Part shown: piece after piece, positions 1-6,196 of the stretch | How positions within the stretch are numbered: the first letter of the stretch is position 1 | Layout: each line of letters starts with the position of its first letter | Assembly (NCBI GenBank): GCA_023427945.1 | Contig: JAEYZR010000090.1 | Span: 1 to 12,820, forward strand | Direction: 5' to 3' | Source of the DNA: Pseudomonadota bacterium | GTDB taxonomy: Bacteria > Pseudomonadota > Gammaproteobacteria > Burkholderiales > Burkholderiaceae_B | DNA: 12,820 nt | Notes under the pieces: generated by a model | Told to the model about the DNA's origin: nothing | The model's input: the letters and a program-made list of their open reading frames with translations, nothing else | The model's database searches: none | Position numbers and translations under genes: made by a program

Positions 1-1214
1 TTGATCAACAAGGTCAGCAACACATAGCCGGGCACGGCCACGCCGATGAACTCACGGGTATCGGTCGGCACGTTGGGCTGCTCGGTCACCGCCAGCGCCA
101 GTGCCAGAGAGACCGCGCCACGCAGCCCGCCCCACCACATCACCTTGCGGTAAGGCATGCTCACCCGGGTACCGAAACGGGTCTTGCCCAAGAGCGGCAC
201 CAGGCCAAACACCACCACAGCGCGCGCCGCCAGGGTGGTGGCAAAGACCACGCCGATGAGAAGAATGTCCGCCAGATCGGTCGCGTCCATGAGCTTGGGC
301 ACCAGCATGGCGGCGAACAGGAAAATCAACGAGTTGGCCCAGAAACCGAACTGCGCCCAGGCGCTTTCCAGGTACTCGAAGGTGGTCGGCGACATGCGCG
401 TGCGTCCGCTGGAACCCACAGTCAAACCGGCCACCACTGTGGCTACCACCCCGGACACGCCCAGATAATGCTCGGAAATGAAAAAGCTGAGATAGGCCAG
501 CGTGAGGGTGAGCGTGATTTCCGCCGTAGGCCAGCCACGCAGCCATACGAAAAGAAAGCACACCACCCGCCCCATGATGAAGCCCACCAGGCCGCCACCC
601 AGGAAGTGGACGGCGAATTCGCTGACGACGTTGCCCACGGAAAGGTCGGCACCCGTGGTGATGACCGCCAGAAGCACCGCATACAGCGCAATGGATGCCG
701 CGTCGTTGAACAGCGCCTCGCCTTCGACCAGGGTGGTCAACCGCTTGGGCGCCCCCACCTCGCGGAAAATACCGACCACCGCAGCCGGGTCCGTGGTAGC
801 CACGATGGCGCCGAGCAGCAGGCAGGCCACCAGCCCGTAGTCGGACACGGCATCAAGGGCAAAGCCCACCACCATTGTCGAGACGACCACCGCCACCACT
901 GCCATCATCAGAATGGGGCCGATGTCCTCGATCAGTCTGCGCACGTTCATGGCCAGCGCAGTCTCGAACAGCAGCACCGGCAGGAACACCATCAGGAAGG
1001 TCTCCGACGAGATCTCGAAGGTTTCCAGCGAGTCCAGGAAGGCGCCCACCACGGGTGGCGCCCAGCCATGCAGATGAACCACGACACCCAGCAGGCAACC
1101 CACGATAGCCAGGAGCACCGAATAAGGCAATTTCAGGCGGCCGGCCAGCGGCGGCATGAAGCAGACCAGGGTGAGCAGACATGCCAGACCGAAAACGAGA
1201 AAGCCTACATTCAT
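1..1214 (-). CDS. nhaP: CPA1-family Na+/H+ antiporter (NhaP type), 3' part outside window
   Basis: Integral inner-membrane cation/proton antiporter that exchanges Na+ (or K+) for H+. The window holds the first 404 residues; the C-terminus lies beyond base 1. Very hydrophobic helices run throughout from residue 3. Family signatures are clear: ATTDPAAV around residues 139-146, EGEALFNDA at 164-172 (the Asn-Asp pair typical of electroneutral CPA1 exchangers), and a late WGGLRGAVSLALAL segment with the conserved Arg. The ATG at 1214 is the first start in frame and matches the usual short N-terminus before helix 1; no strong Shine-Dalgarno is seen. It diverges from the cpdA-like gene across about 130 bases. 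Some relatives carry a cytoplasmic C-terminal regulatory domain, which cannot be judged here. Family assignment is firm; the transported ion is inferred. Confidence 0.93.
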   Translation of the reverse strand, partial: MNVGFLVFGLACLLTLVCFMPPLAGRLKLPYSVLLAIVGCLLGVVVHLHGWAPPVVGAFLDSLETFEISSETFLMVFLPVLLFETALAMNVRRLIEDIGPILMMAVVAVVVSTMVVGFALDAVSDYGLVACLLLGAIVATTDPAAVVGIFREVGAPKRLTTLVEGEALFNDAASIALYAVLLAVITTGADLSVGNVVSEFAVHFLGGGLVGFIMGRVVCFLFVWLRGWPTAEITLTLTLAYLSFFISEHYLGVSGVVATVVAGLTVGSSGRTRMSPTTFEYLESAWAQFGFWANSLIFLFAAMLVPKLMDATDLADILLIGVVFATTLAARAVVVFGLVPLLGKTRFGTRVSMPYRKVMWWGGLRGAVSLALALAVTEQPNVPTDTREFIGVAVPGYVLLTLLI

Positions 1215-1289
1215 TGACTACCCAGTCGAAAACAGGTTCATGGAAGGGCTACCGGGACGGATAGCATAGCGAATTTAGCTGACGGTTCC

Positions 1290-1346
1290 ATGAGCGTGTT
1301 GCAATTGGTTTGCCGGGCCACCTGGTGTTACTGTTGCGCCATATGA
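1290..1346 (+). other. Possible 18-codon leader ORF overlapping the cpdA start
   Basis: An ATG at 1290 opens an 18-codon frame rich in Cys near its end. Its TGA (1344-1346) overlaps the proposed ATG of the phosphodiesterase gene (1343) as ATGA, the arrangement used for translational coupling. No good Shine-Dalgarno lies before either start. It may be chance, as short ORFs of this size are common. Confidence 0.15.
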
Positions 1347-2131
1347 CGTCCCAAACCGCCAATGAGTCCGCCCCCACCGATGCACCACTACTGCTGGTGC
1401 AGTTGTCGGACTGCCACCTGCTGGCCGATCCTGCAGGCACCAAACGCGAAGTCCCTGTCCTGGACAACCTCAAACGCGTGATTGCCCACATCGGTGCCAC
1501 GACCACGCCCGACGTCCTGCTGGTCACCGGGGACATTGCCCACGACGGCAGCGCCGCCGCCTACGGCCATTTCAGACAGGCCCTGGCGAGCGTGAACTGT
1601 GCCCTGCGGGTTCTACCCGGCAACCGGGACCAGCCCGCCACCATGCAAGAGACTCTGGGCGACTGGTGCGACCCTGTTCTGGATCTCGGTGAACATTGGC
1701 GGGTGGTGATGCTGGACTCGACCGTGCCCCAGGCACGCCATGGCCACCTGAGCGGTCAACAATTCGCCCTGCTGGACGAGGCGGTCGCCACGGCCGGCGA
1801 GCGCCACATACTGGTGGCCATGCACCACAACCCGGTCGTGGACATGGGTGACAGCCTGGACACCGCCATGCTGGGCAACGCTCGCATCCTGCTGACGCAC
1901 ATGACCGCCTGGCCCCAGGCCAGGGTGCTTCTGTGGGGGCATATTCACCGTGCCTACGACTGCCGGGTGGACAGCATGCGTCTGCTGGCGGCGCCGGCGA
2001 CGAGCTTCCAGTACACCGTGCGCGACGGTGCCTACGAAATCGATCCCATCGACCCCGGCTATCGCTGGATCAAGCTGTACAGCGACGGATCGATCGCAAC
2101 TGGCGTGCGCCGCGTGTCGATGCAAGGCTGA
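1343..2131 (+). CDS. cpdA: CpdA-like class III cyclic-nucleotide phosphodiesterase (metallophosphoesterase)
   Basis: Predicted cytosolic metallophosphoesterase resembling CpdA, which hydrolyses 3',5'-cAMP to 5'-AMP with a two-metal centre. In 262-residue numbering the metal motifs come in order: D23-C-H25, G-D64 with H67, the GN[H]D block at 93-96, H161-H162, and GH200-I-H202. Length and the C-terminal part (ARVLLWGHIHRAYD, then a LLAAPATSFQY-like stretch) match E. coli CpdA. The third block reads G-N-R-D: the normally conserved His is Arg95, so activity on cAMP is uncertain. I chose the ATG at 1343 because it places the first motif at the usual depth. A TTG at 1310 in the same frame would add 11 residues. 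Neither start has a clear Shine-Dalgarno. The gene diverges from the antiporter gene, and no plus-strand terminator with a U-tract follows it. Confidence 0.85.
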   Translation: MTSQTANESAPTDAPLLLVQLSDCHLLADPAGTKREVPVLDNLKRVIAHIGATTTPDVLLVTGDIAHDGSAAAYGHFRQALASVNCALRVLPGNRDQPATMQETLGDWCDPVLDLGEHWRVVMLDSTVPQARHGHLSGQQFALLDEAVATAGERHILVAMHHNPVVDMGDSLDTAMLGNARILLTHMTAWPQARVLLWGHIHRAYDCRVDSMRLLAAPATSFQYTVRDGAYEIDPIDPGYRWIKLYSDGSIATGVRRVSMQG

Positions 2132-2148
2132 ATCCCCCTCGCAGGCAT

Positions 2149-2179
2149 AAAAAATGGGGCACCCTGGAAGGGGCCCCAT
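2149..2179 (-). terminator. Strong intrinsic terminator (minus strand), end of candidate sRNA
   Basis: On the minus strand the outer stem ATGGGGC/GCCCCAT (7 bp) continues, after a one-base bulge, into CCCT/AGGG (4 bp) with a 3-nt loop, followed by an unbroken T-run. On the plus strand the hairpin is followed by A and C, so it cannot act as a U-tract terminator for cpdA. Confidence 0.8.
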
Positions 2180-2317
2180 AAAAACCCCGTCTCAAGGGAG
2201 GGGAAAGAGAGGAGAAGCCGAGACGGAGCGAGGAATACCGCAATGGAAGATGATCAACTGCGGCATCCATAGTGATTAGTCAGCACTTGTTTGAGTAAGT
2301 TCACCAAACGCTGCGAG
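2149..2317 (-). ncRNA. Candidate small RNA with anti-Shine-Dalgarno loop and intrinsic terminator
   Basis: Read on the minus strand, three hairpins follow each other. Hairpin 1 (2266-2235) has an 8-bp stem with one G-U pair and a 16-nt loop. Hairpin 2 (2228-2185) has a 9-bp stem with one G-U pair and a 26-nt loop, 24 nt of which (2217-2194) are all pyrimidine and contain CUCCUC and CCCCUCCC, complementary to ribosome-binding sites. Hairpin 3 (2179-2154) is a strong stem followed by a run of U. The G-U pairs in hairpins 1 and 2 become A-C mismatches if the plus strand is transcribed, so the structure favours a minus-strand RNA. rpoH already has its own terminator upstream, so this is either a separate transcript or an rpoH 3'-UTR product. 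The 5' end is uncertain: a weak promoter (AGGACA, 18 bp, TATTAC, 2353-2324) would start the RNA near 2317. Confidence 0.45.
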
Positions 2318-2371
2318 CCGGGTGTAATAAAGCGTCAACGAAGAAAATGTCCTGGGGCGCCGCCCAAGCAT
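2276..2371 (-). other. Possible 31-residue small ORF upstream of the candidate sRNA
   Basis: ATG at 2371 to TAA at 2276, between the rpoH terminator and hairpin 1 of the candidate sRNA. The peptide starts MLGRRPRTF and ends in TSAD. It is basic at the front and is not recognisable as any family. No Shine-Dalgarno is evident before the ATG. It is listed because anti-SD small RNAs in other proteobacteria can sit behind a tiny ORF. Chance is equally likely. Confidence 0.18.
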
Positions 2372-2394
2372 CTGATAGACAAGACTTTTTTCAG

Positions 2395-2430
2395 AAACAA
2401 AAACGCCTTGCCGCAATTGCAGACAAGGCG
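2395..2430 (-). terminator. Intrinsic terminator of rpoH
   Basis: On the minus strand a 7-bp stem CGCCTTG/CAAGGCG (2430-2424 with 2410-2404) and a 13-nt loop are followed by TTTTTGTTT. It lies about 70 bases after the rpoH stop codon and is oriented to end that transcript. Confidence 0.85.
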
Positions 2431-2498
2431 CTCAAGGATTTTCTCCATACTGTGCGCACATGCGCAACAGCGGTTACGTCATCAGGCAGCCCCGGTCT

Positions 2499-3386
2499 TC
2501 AAGCTGCTGCCAGAGCGGTACGCATTTTCTTCATCGCTGCCACTTCGATCTGGCGGATACGCTCGGCAGACACGCCGAACTCGTCGGCAAGCTCATGCAG
2601 CGTCATGCCACCGTCGTCCTGCAGCCAGCGCGCCTGCACGATGCGCCGCGAGCGCGGATCCAGTGCGTCGATGGCACTGGTGAGGCCGGTGTCATGCAAG
2701 GCATCTTTTTCGCGGCGCTCCAAGACATGCGAGGGCTCTTCCCGACCGTTGTCGGACAGATAGGAGATGGGGGCGTACGACTCATCGTCGTCGTCCTGAT
2801 TTTCCATCGCCAGATCGCGACCGGTCATGCGCACTTCCATTTCGCTGACGTCGGCATGCCGCACGTTCAACTCCCGGGCGATGTGGTCGACCTGCTCGGT
2901 ATCCAGTGTCTGACCATCGGCACGCATGCTTCGCAGATTGAAGAACAGTTTGCGCTGTGCCTTGGTCGTGGCGACTTTCACCATGCGCCAGTTGCGGATG
3001 ATGAACTCATGGATTTCCGCCTTGATCCAGTGCACCGCAAAAGAGACCAGACGAACACCGCGCTCGGGATCGAAACGCTTGACGGCCTTCATCAGACCGA
3101 CGTTGCCTTCCTGAATGAGGTCGGCGTGAGGCAGGCCGTAGCCCAGGTACTGACGCGAAACCGAAACCACCAGGCGCAGATGGGACAGAACGAGTTCACG
3201 GGCAGCCGACACATCGTCATGGTCGCGCAGGCGGCGGCCAAGCGCCGTCTCTTGCTCGGGCGACAGCACGGGCAGGCGGTTGACTGCAGAGATATAGGCG
3301 TCGATCGTTCCGAGTGCGCCCGGATTGGCAATGGCCATCGTCAGGGCGTTTCCCGGAACAGCCAAGGCATTCTGGGTTTGATTCAT
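2499..3386 (-). CDS. rpoH: RNA polymerase heat-shock sigma factor RpoH (sigma-32)
   Basis: Alternative sigma factor directing RNA polymerase to heat-shock promoters. Product is 295 residues, slightly longer than the E. coli protein (284). Region 2 lies at about 64-135 and includes the conserved DLIQEGNVGLMKAVKRFDP stretch. The diagnostic RpoH box QRKLFFNLR is at 144-152. Region 4 with the helix-turn-helix (LHELADEFGVSAERIRQIE) is near the C-terminus. The start is the ATG at 3386 because GGAGG (3398-3394) sits 7 bases upstream; the in-frame ATG at 3416 would lie upstream of that site and has none of its own. The gene has its own promoter overlapped by a CIRCE operator, and its own terminator at 2430-2395. 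It is on the same strand as the membrane-protein gene upstream (105-base gap), so read-through is also possible. Confidence 0.97.
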   Translation of the reverse strand: MNQTQNALAVPGNALTMAIANPGALGTIDAYISAVNRLPVLSPEQETALGRRLRDHDDVSAARELVLSHLRLVVSVSRQYLGYGLPHADLIQEGNVGLMKAVKRFDPERGVRLVSFAVHWIKAEIHEFIIRNWRMVKVATTKAQRKLFFNLRSMRADGQTLDTEQVDHIARELNVRHADVSEMEVRMTGRDLAMENQDDDDESYAPISYLSDNGREEPSHVLERREKDALHDTGLTSAIDALDPRSRRIVQARWLQDDGGMTLHELADEFGVSAERIRQIEVAAMKKMRTALAAA

Positions 3387-3423
3387 GGAAAGGCCTCCAG
3401 GAACGATCACATTCATATGGGTA

Positions 3424-3453
3424 ATTTTAGCACTCGTGTAATGGGAGTGCCAA
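3424..3453 (-). promoter_or_regulatory. Sigma-70-type promoter of rpoH
   Basis: On the minus strand TTGGCA (3453-3448), an 18-bp spacer, then TAAAAT (3429-3424). The start of transcription would fall near 3417, giving a leader of about 30 bases before the ATG at 3386. This resembles a housekeeping promoter, not a sigma-32 one. Confidence 0.7.
3427..3453. promoter_or_regulatory. CIRCE element (HrcA operator) covering the rpoH promoter
   Basis: TTAGCACTC (3427-3435), nine bases, GAGTGCCAA (3445-3453). The CIRCE consensus is TTAGCACTC-N9-GAGTGCTAA, so 17 of the 18 arm positions match with exactly the right spacing. The left arm overlaps the rpoH -10 box and the right arm contains the -35 box, so bound HrcA would block polymerase. 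HrcA itself is not encoded in this window. Confidence 0.88.
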
Positions 3454-3491
3454 TTCGACGGGCGAGGCGTCCAATAGTTCCCTTGCCGGGT

Positions 3492-4181
3492 TCACCAGCC
3501 CAGTTCTTTCAGGCGGGCGGCCGTGCGCTCGTCATCAGGGCGCACGAAGAGCGCACCGCGCGGGTCAACATACACCCGGTAGCGGGCGCTGTCGAACATC
3601 GGCATGTAGGCCCCGCTGCCGAACACCACGTCGACAAACGGCAGCCAGTTCGGGAAGCGCCGTTTCAGGTAAGCCAGGTCGGGCACGTCCCAGTCGTCCA
3701 GAGCATGCGCCGAACGCTGCGCGGTGCGCTCTTGCGCGACGTCTTCATAACGCCCGGACAGACGATCCAGCCGGTAGAGCGGCGGAACACCGGCCATCAG
3801 CGCCGGCAGGCGCCAGCGCACGATGCGCGCATCGATCTGCCACTGGTCACCCATGAGGACGTAGTCGCGCGTGCCCTGCTTGGGTGTGCTGGCCGTTGCC
3901 GTGAACTGCTGCGGAGCCGTCTGGCGCAACTCGATCTGGGCCACGGGCATATCGGTGGTCAGACGCAGGAACTGGAAAACCGACAACGCCAGCAACGTCG
4001 TGACGCCCGCCAGCGCAAGCACCAACAGACCGATCAGGCGGCGCACCGGGCGCACGCGAAAGCGCTTGCGACCCTGCGCATCGCGCGGCCCGCCCCGCCC
4101 CAGAAACAGCTTCGCGCCCAGGACGAGCAAGACCAGGGCCGCCAGACCAACCCAGATGAAGGGCGCCATGCCTTGAATCAC
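3492..4181 (-). CDS. Small inner-membrane protein of unknown function, two predicted helices
   Basis: I do not recognise a characterised family. The 229-residue product has a hydrophobic helix at about 8-27, a basic linker (GRKRFRVRPVRR, about 37-48) and a second helix at about 49-71, then a soluble domain of about 150 residues without obvious catalytic motifs or paired cysteines. The C-terminal part contains WLPFVDVVFGSG and ends LKELGW. By the positive-inside rule the linker should be cytoplasmic, placing the large domain in the periplasm. Start: GTG at 4181 has GGAG (4191-4188) six bases upstream. The ATG at 4169 is too far from that site, and a TTG at 4193 overlaps it. It lies between fghA and rpoH on the same strand. 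Bordetella relatives are sometimes annotated vaguely as transporters, which the sequence does not support. Confidence 0.8.
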   Translation of the reverse strand: MIQGMAPFIWVGLAALVLLVLGAKLFLGRGGPRDAQGRKRFRVRPVRRLIGLLVLALAGVTTLLALSVFQFLRLTTDMPVAQIELRQTAPQQFTATASTPKQGTRDYVLMGDQWQIDARIVRWRLPALMAGVPPLYRLDRLSGRYEDVAQERTAQRSAHALDDWDVPDLAYLKRRFPNWLPFVDVVFGSGAYMPMFDSARYRVYVDPRGALFVRPDDERTAARLKELGW

Positions 4182-4202
4182 TCGTGACTCCAAAAAGTTC
4201 GA

Positions 4203-4225
4203 CCGGGAACCGGGAGCTCAGTATA
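4203..4225 (-). promoter_or_regulatory. Possible promoter -10 and repeated 12-mer before the membrane-protein gene
   Basis: On the minus strand TATACT (4225-4220) matches a -10 box well, but no convincing -35 is visible. Five bases later comes CCCGGTTCCCGG (4214-4203), a 12-mer found once more in the window just after a -10-like box before mlaF. The Shine-Dalgarno at 4191 follows. Confidence 0.28.
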
Positions 4226-4235
4226 CGGTTGCCCG

Positions 4236-5105
4236 CTAGCCGACTAGTTGTTGCGCATGAAAGCGGATGTGATCGTCGATGAAGCTGGAGATGAAGTAGT
4301 AGCCGTGGTCGAAGCCCTCATGACGCCGCAATTTCAGGGGTTGCCCCGCCACCTGGCAGGCCTGCTCGAATACGTCGGGATACAACTGCTCGGCCAGAAA
4401 GTTGTCGGCCAGCCCCTGATCGATCAGTATGCCCCCGGGAAATGGGCGCTTGGCCTCACGCATGAGCGCCGATGCATCCCACTGCGCCCAGGCGGCGGGG
4501 TCCTGCCCCAGGTAGCCTGCAAACGCTTTCTTGCCCCACGGGCACTGCAACGGCGCCGCGATGGGGGCAAAGGCCGAGACAGAGCGGTACTTGTCCGGAT
4601 TGCGCAAGGCCAGCACGAGGGCCCCGTGACCGCCCATCGAATGGCCAAAAACACCTATCTTGTCGCGATCTGCGCCCAACGTGTCGATAACCAGTGAGTG
4701 GAGTTCATCAGTGATGTAGCTGTACATGCGGTAGTGATCACGCCAGCCCGGCTCGGTGGCGTCCACATAAAAGCCGGCTCCAGTACCGAAATCCCAGGCA
4801 TCGTCTTCTCCCGCCACGCCCGCCCCGCGAGGGCTGGTGTCCGGCGCGATCAGCATCATGCCCAGCTCGCTGGCCAGGCGCTGCGCGCCGGCCTTGATCG
4901 GAAAGGTCTCTTCGGTGCAGGTCAGACCTGCCAGATAAAACAGGGTGGGTACGGCCCCATTCTTCGCCGCATCAGGGACGTAGGCGGCGAACTTCATGGG
5001 CAGCCCGATGGCACTTGACTGATGGCGATAGAAACGCTGCCATCCACCCTGACAGCGATGCTGCGCAAGCAGTTCCAGTCCTGGAATCGAAAGTGCGGTC
5101 GTCAT
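4236..5105 (-). CDS. fghA: S-formylglutathione hydrolase (esterase D family)
   Basis: Cytosolic alpha/beta-hydrolase that cleaves S-formylglutathione to glutathione and formate, the second step of glutathione-dependent formaldehyde detoxification. The 289 residues match the family's usual length (about 280). The nucleophile elbow GHSMGG places the serine at S156. D234 (in DQGLADNF) and H267 (in GFDHGYYF) complete the expected triad. The LAGLTCTEETF block at 58-68 is the family's oxyanion region with its conserved Cys63. Start: the ATG at 5105 has GGAG five bases upstream. Longer in-frame starts (for example at 5183 or 5261) would add non-conserved sequence and enter the divergent intergenic region. 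The usual partner, glutathione-dependent formaldehyde dehydrogenase (adhC/frmA), is not adjacent; the next genes on this strand are the membrane protein and rpoH. Confidence 0.93.
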   Translation of the reverse strand: MTTALSIPGLELLAQHRCQGGWQRFYRHQSSAIGLPMKFAAYVPDAAKNGAVPTLFYLAGLTCTEETFPIKAGAQRLASELGMMLIAPDTSPRGAGVAGEDDAWDFGTGAGFYVDATEPGWRDHYRMYSYITDELHSLVIDTLGADRDKIGVFGHSMGGHGALVLALRNPDKYRSVSAFAPIAAPLQCPWGKKAFAGYLGQDPAAWAQWDASALMREAKRPFPGGILIDQGLADNFLAEQLYPDVFEQACQVAGQPLKLRRHEGFDHGYYFISSFIDDHIRFHAQQLVG

Positions 5106-5259
5106 TTGGGCTCCGAAGGGCGTGCGTTTGCCATGAAAGCGGGCAAATATCGAAACACACGCCTGTTTGTATGAATTGGTCATCTTGTAAGGCCAGCCCA
5201 ATGGTAACCTGCCAGATCGCTTGCGACGTCCGTATCCCCTGACAAGAGGACGCCCCATC

Positions 5260-6018
5260 ATGGCCCGCTTACCTCGCCTGTATGCACCGGGCCTGCCCCA
5301 ACTGGTGCAGGCAAGCTTTGCTGCGCCGCTGGCAGCCCCATCTCAAGCCGTTCCTGCAGACATTCTCAATCAGCTCGGCGCATGGCTGGGCGAATGCGCG
5401 CAACGCCAACGTGTTGCCGTGCATGGCTGGCTGCTGGCTACCGATCAAGTGCTGCTGCTGGCCACCCCTCAGGACGAAGAAGGCCTGCCCCGCCTGATGC
5501 AGACCCTGGGCAGAAACCTGGCCGCACGCCTGCGCAATGGCAGGGTGTTTGCAGGACGCTACCGTTCAGCCCTGGTCGAACCCGGGGCCTGGGTCCTGCC
5601 GGCACTGATCTGGCTGGAATCGGCGCCGCAGCGCGCACAACACCCGCACGACCCTGAACGCTGGCCCTGGTCATCGGCCGCCATACACACGGGCGCGTTG
5701 CCCGCTGGCGCAGCGTGGTTATCGGACCACAAAGATTATTGGAACTGTGGCAACACCCCCTTCGACCGGCAAGCCAATTACCGTCGCCTGCTGACCGAAG
5801 GGCTGTCGCGCCGCGAACAGGAACAGATCAGCCAGGCCGTCACAGGCCAATGGGCGTTGGGCTCGCCTGCTTTTCTGGCCAGTCTGGACCAGACCGCCAA
5901 CCGGCGCGTCGCGCCGGGCAAGCGCGGGCGCCCCAAAAAGGCTGTGCAAGCCGTTCAGCAAGACCAGGGGGCTGAAAGACCGCAGCGCCCGGCCGACTCG
6001 CAGGCCAAGCCTTCGTAA
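5260..6018 (+). CDS. RAYT-like Y1 transposase homologue lacking catalytic residues
   Basis: Homologue of REP-associated tyrosine transposases (IS200-like Y1/HUH fold). Recognisable family landmarks in the 252-residue product are the N-terminus MARLPRLYAPG, a WLLATDQVLLLATP block, LMQTLGRNLAARL, the FAGRYRSALVEP block, a PWSS block, and the C-terminal WALGSPAFLASL with PGKRGRPKK. The metal-binding His-x-His normally in the NHVH block is Gln63-Val-Leu65, and the catalytic Tyr of the usual YIELNPVRA block aligns with Trp118, so strand transfer is not expected. The frame is intact and the tail is extended and polar, so it may be a domesticated DNA-binding protein. The ATG at 5260 follows AGAGGA (5245-5250) by nine bases; the frame opens earlier at 5221 without support. 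It diverges from fghA, and an inverted repeat lies just downstream. Confidence 0.8.
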   Translation: MARLPRLYAPGLPQLVQASFAAPLAAPSQAVPADILNQLGAWLGECAQRQRVAVHGWLLATDQVLLLATPQDEEGLPRLMQTLGRNLAARLRNGRVFAGRYRSALVEPGAWVLPALIWLESAPQRAQHPHDPERWPWSSAAIHTGALPAGAAWLSDHKDYWNCGNTPFDRQANYRRLLTEGLSRREQEQISQAVTGQWALGSPAFLASLDQTANRRVAPGKRGRPKKAVQAVQQDQGAERPQRPADSQAKPS

Positions 6019-6036
6019 ACTACGCACGCCACTATG

Positions 6037-6085
6037 CGTCCCTAATTATTTACCGGGCAAATCAGTGGGCATTTAATTAGGGACG
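6037..6085. repeat. REP-like inverted repeat downstream of the RAYT homologue
   Basis: Perfect 12-bp arms CGTCCCTAATTA (6037-6048) and TAATTAGGGACG (6074-6085) are separated by 25 bases. The right end continues into TACCCCG, so the minus strand reads CGGGGTACGTCCC. The form, a GC-rich palindromic core beside a RAYT-type gene, fits a REP-like sequence. No T-run follows directly in either direction, so it is not a typical terminator. Confidence 0.55.
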
Positions 6086-6102
6086 TACCCCGTTTTTTAT
6101 TC

Positions 6103-6131
6103 TTGCGCCCTTCTTGCGGCGGCGTTATCGT
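6103..6131 (+). promoter_or_regulatory. Candidate gltBD promoter
   Basis: TTGCGC (6103-6108), 17-bp spacer, TATCGT (6126-6131), about 65 bases before the gltB ATG. Both boxes match the consensus only partly. It is the best-placed pair I see in the gap after the inverted repeat. Confidence 0.3.
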
Positions 6132-6196
6132 TCGCTCCTTGCACTGCAACAAACGGTTGCTGTGCGCGAACCCATCGCTGAACCTGCGAGGACGCC

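Noticed and set aside
468..1217. A 249-codon plus-strand frame opposite the antiporter gene
   Set aside because: The minus strand reads as a continuous CPA1 antiporter with family motifs; the plus frame is a low-complexity His/Gln-rich shadow.
2154..2226. Plus-strand terminator for cpdA
   Set aside because: On the plus strand the hairpins are followed by A/C or purine-rich sequence without a T-run, and the second stem loses a pair; the structure fits the minus strand.
2451..2460. 10-bp palindrome TGTGCGCACA after the rpoH stop
   Set aside because: It is short and isolated, with no associated promoter; palindromes of alternating purine/pyrimidine in GC-rich DNA are common.
3387..3416. Upstream ATG for rpoH at 3416
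   Set aside because: It would read through the GGAGG site that serves the ATG at 3386, and has no ribosome-binding site of its own; the predicted transcript start is near 3417.
2460..4187. A 575-codon plus-strand frame across rpoH and the membrane-protein gene
   Set aside because: It is antisense to a clear RpoH and crosses the rpoH promoter and CIRCE region. Its composition is that of a codon-bias shadow with no recognisable domain.
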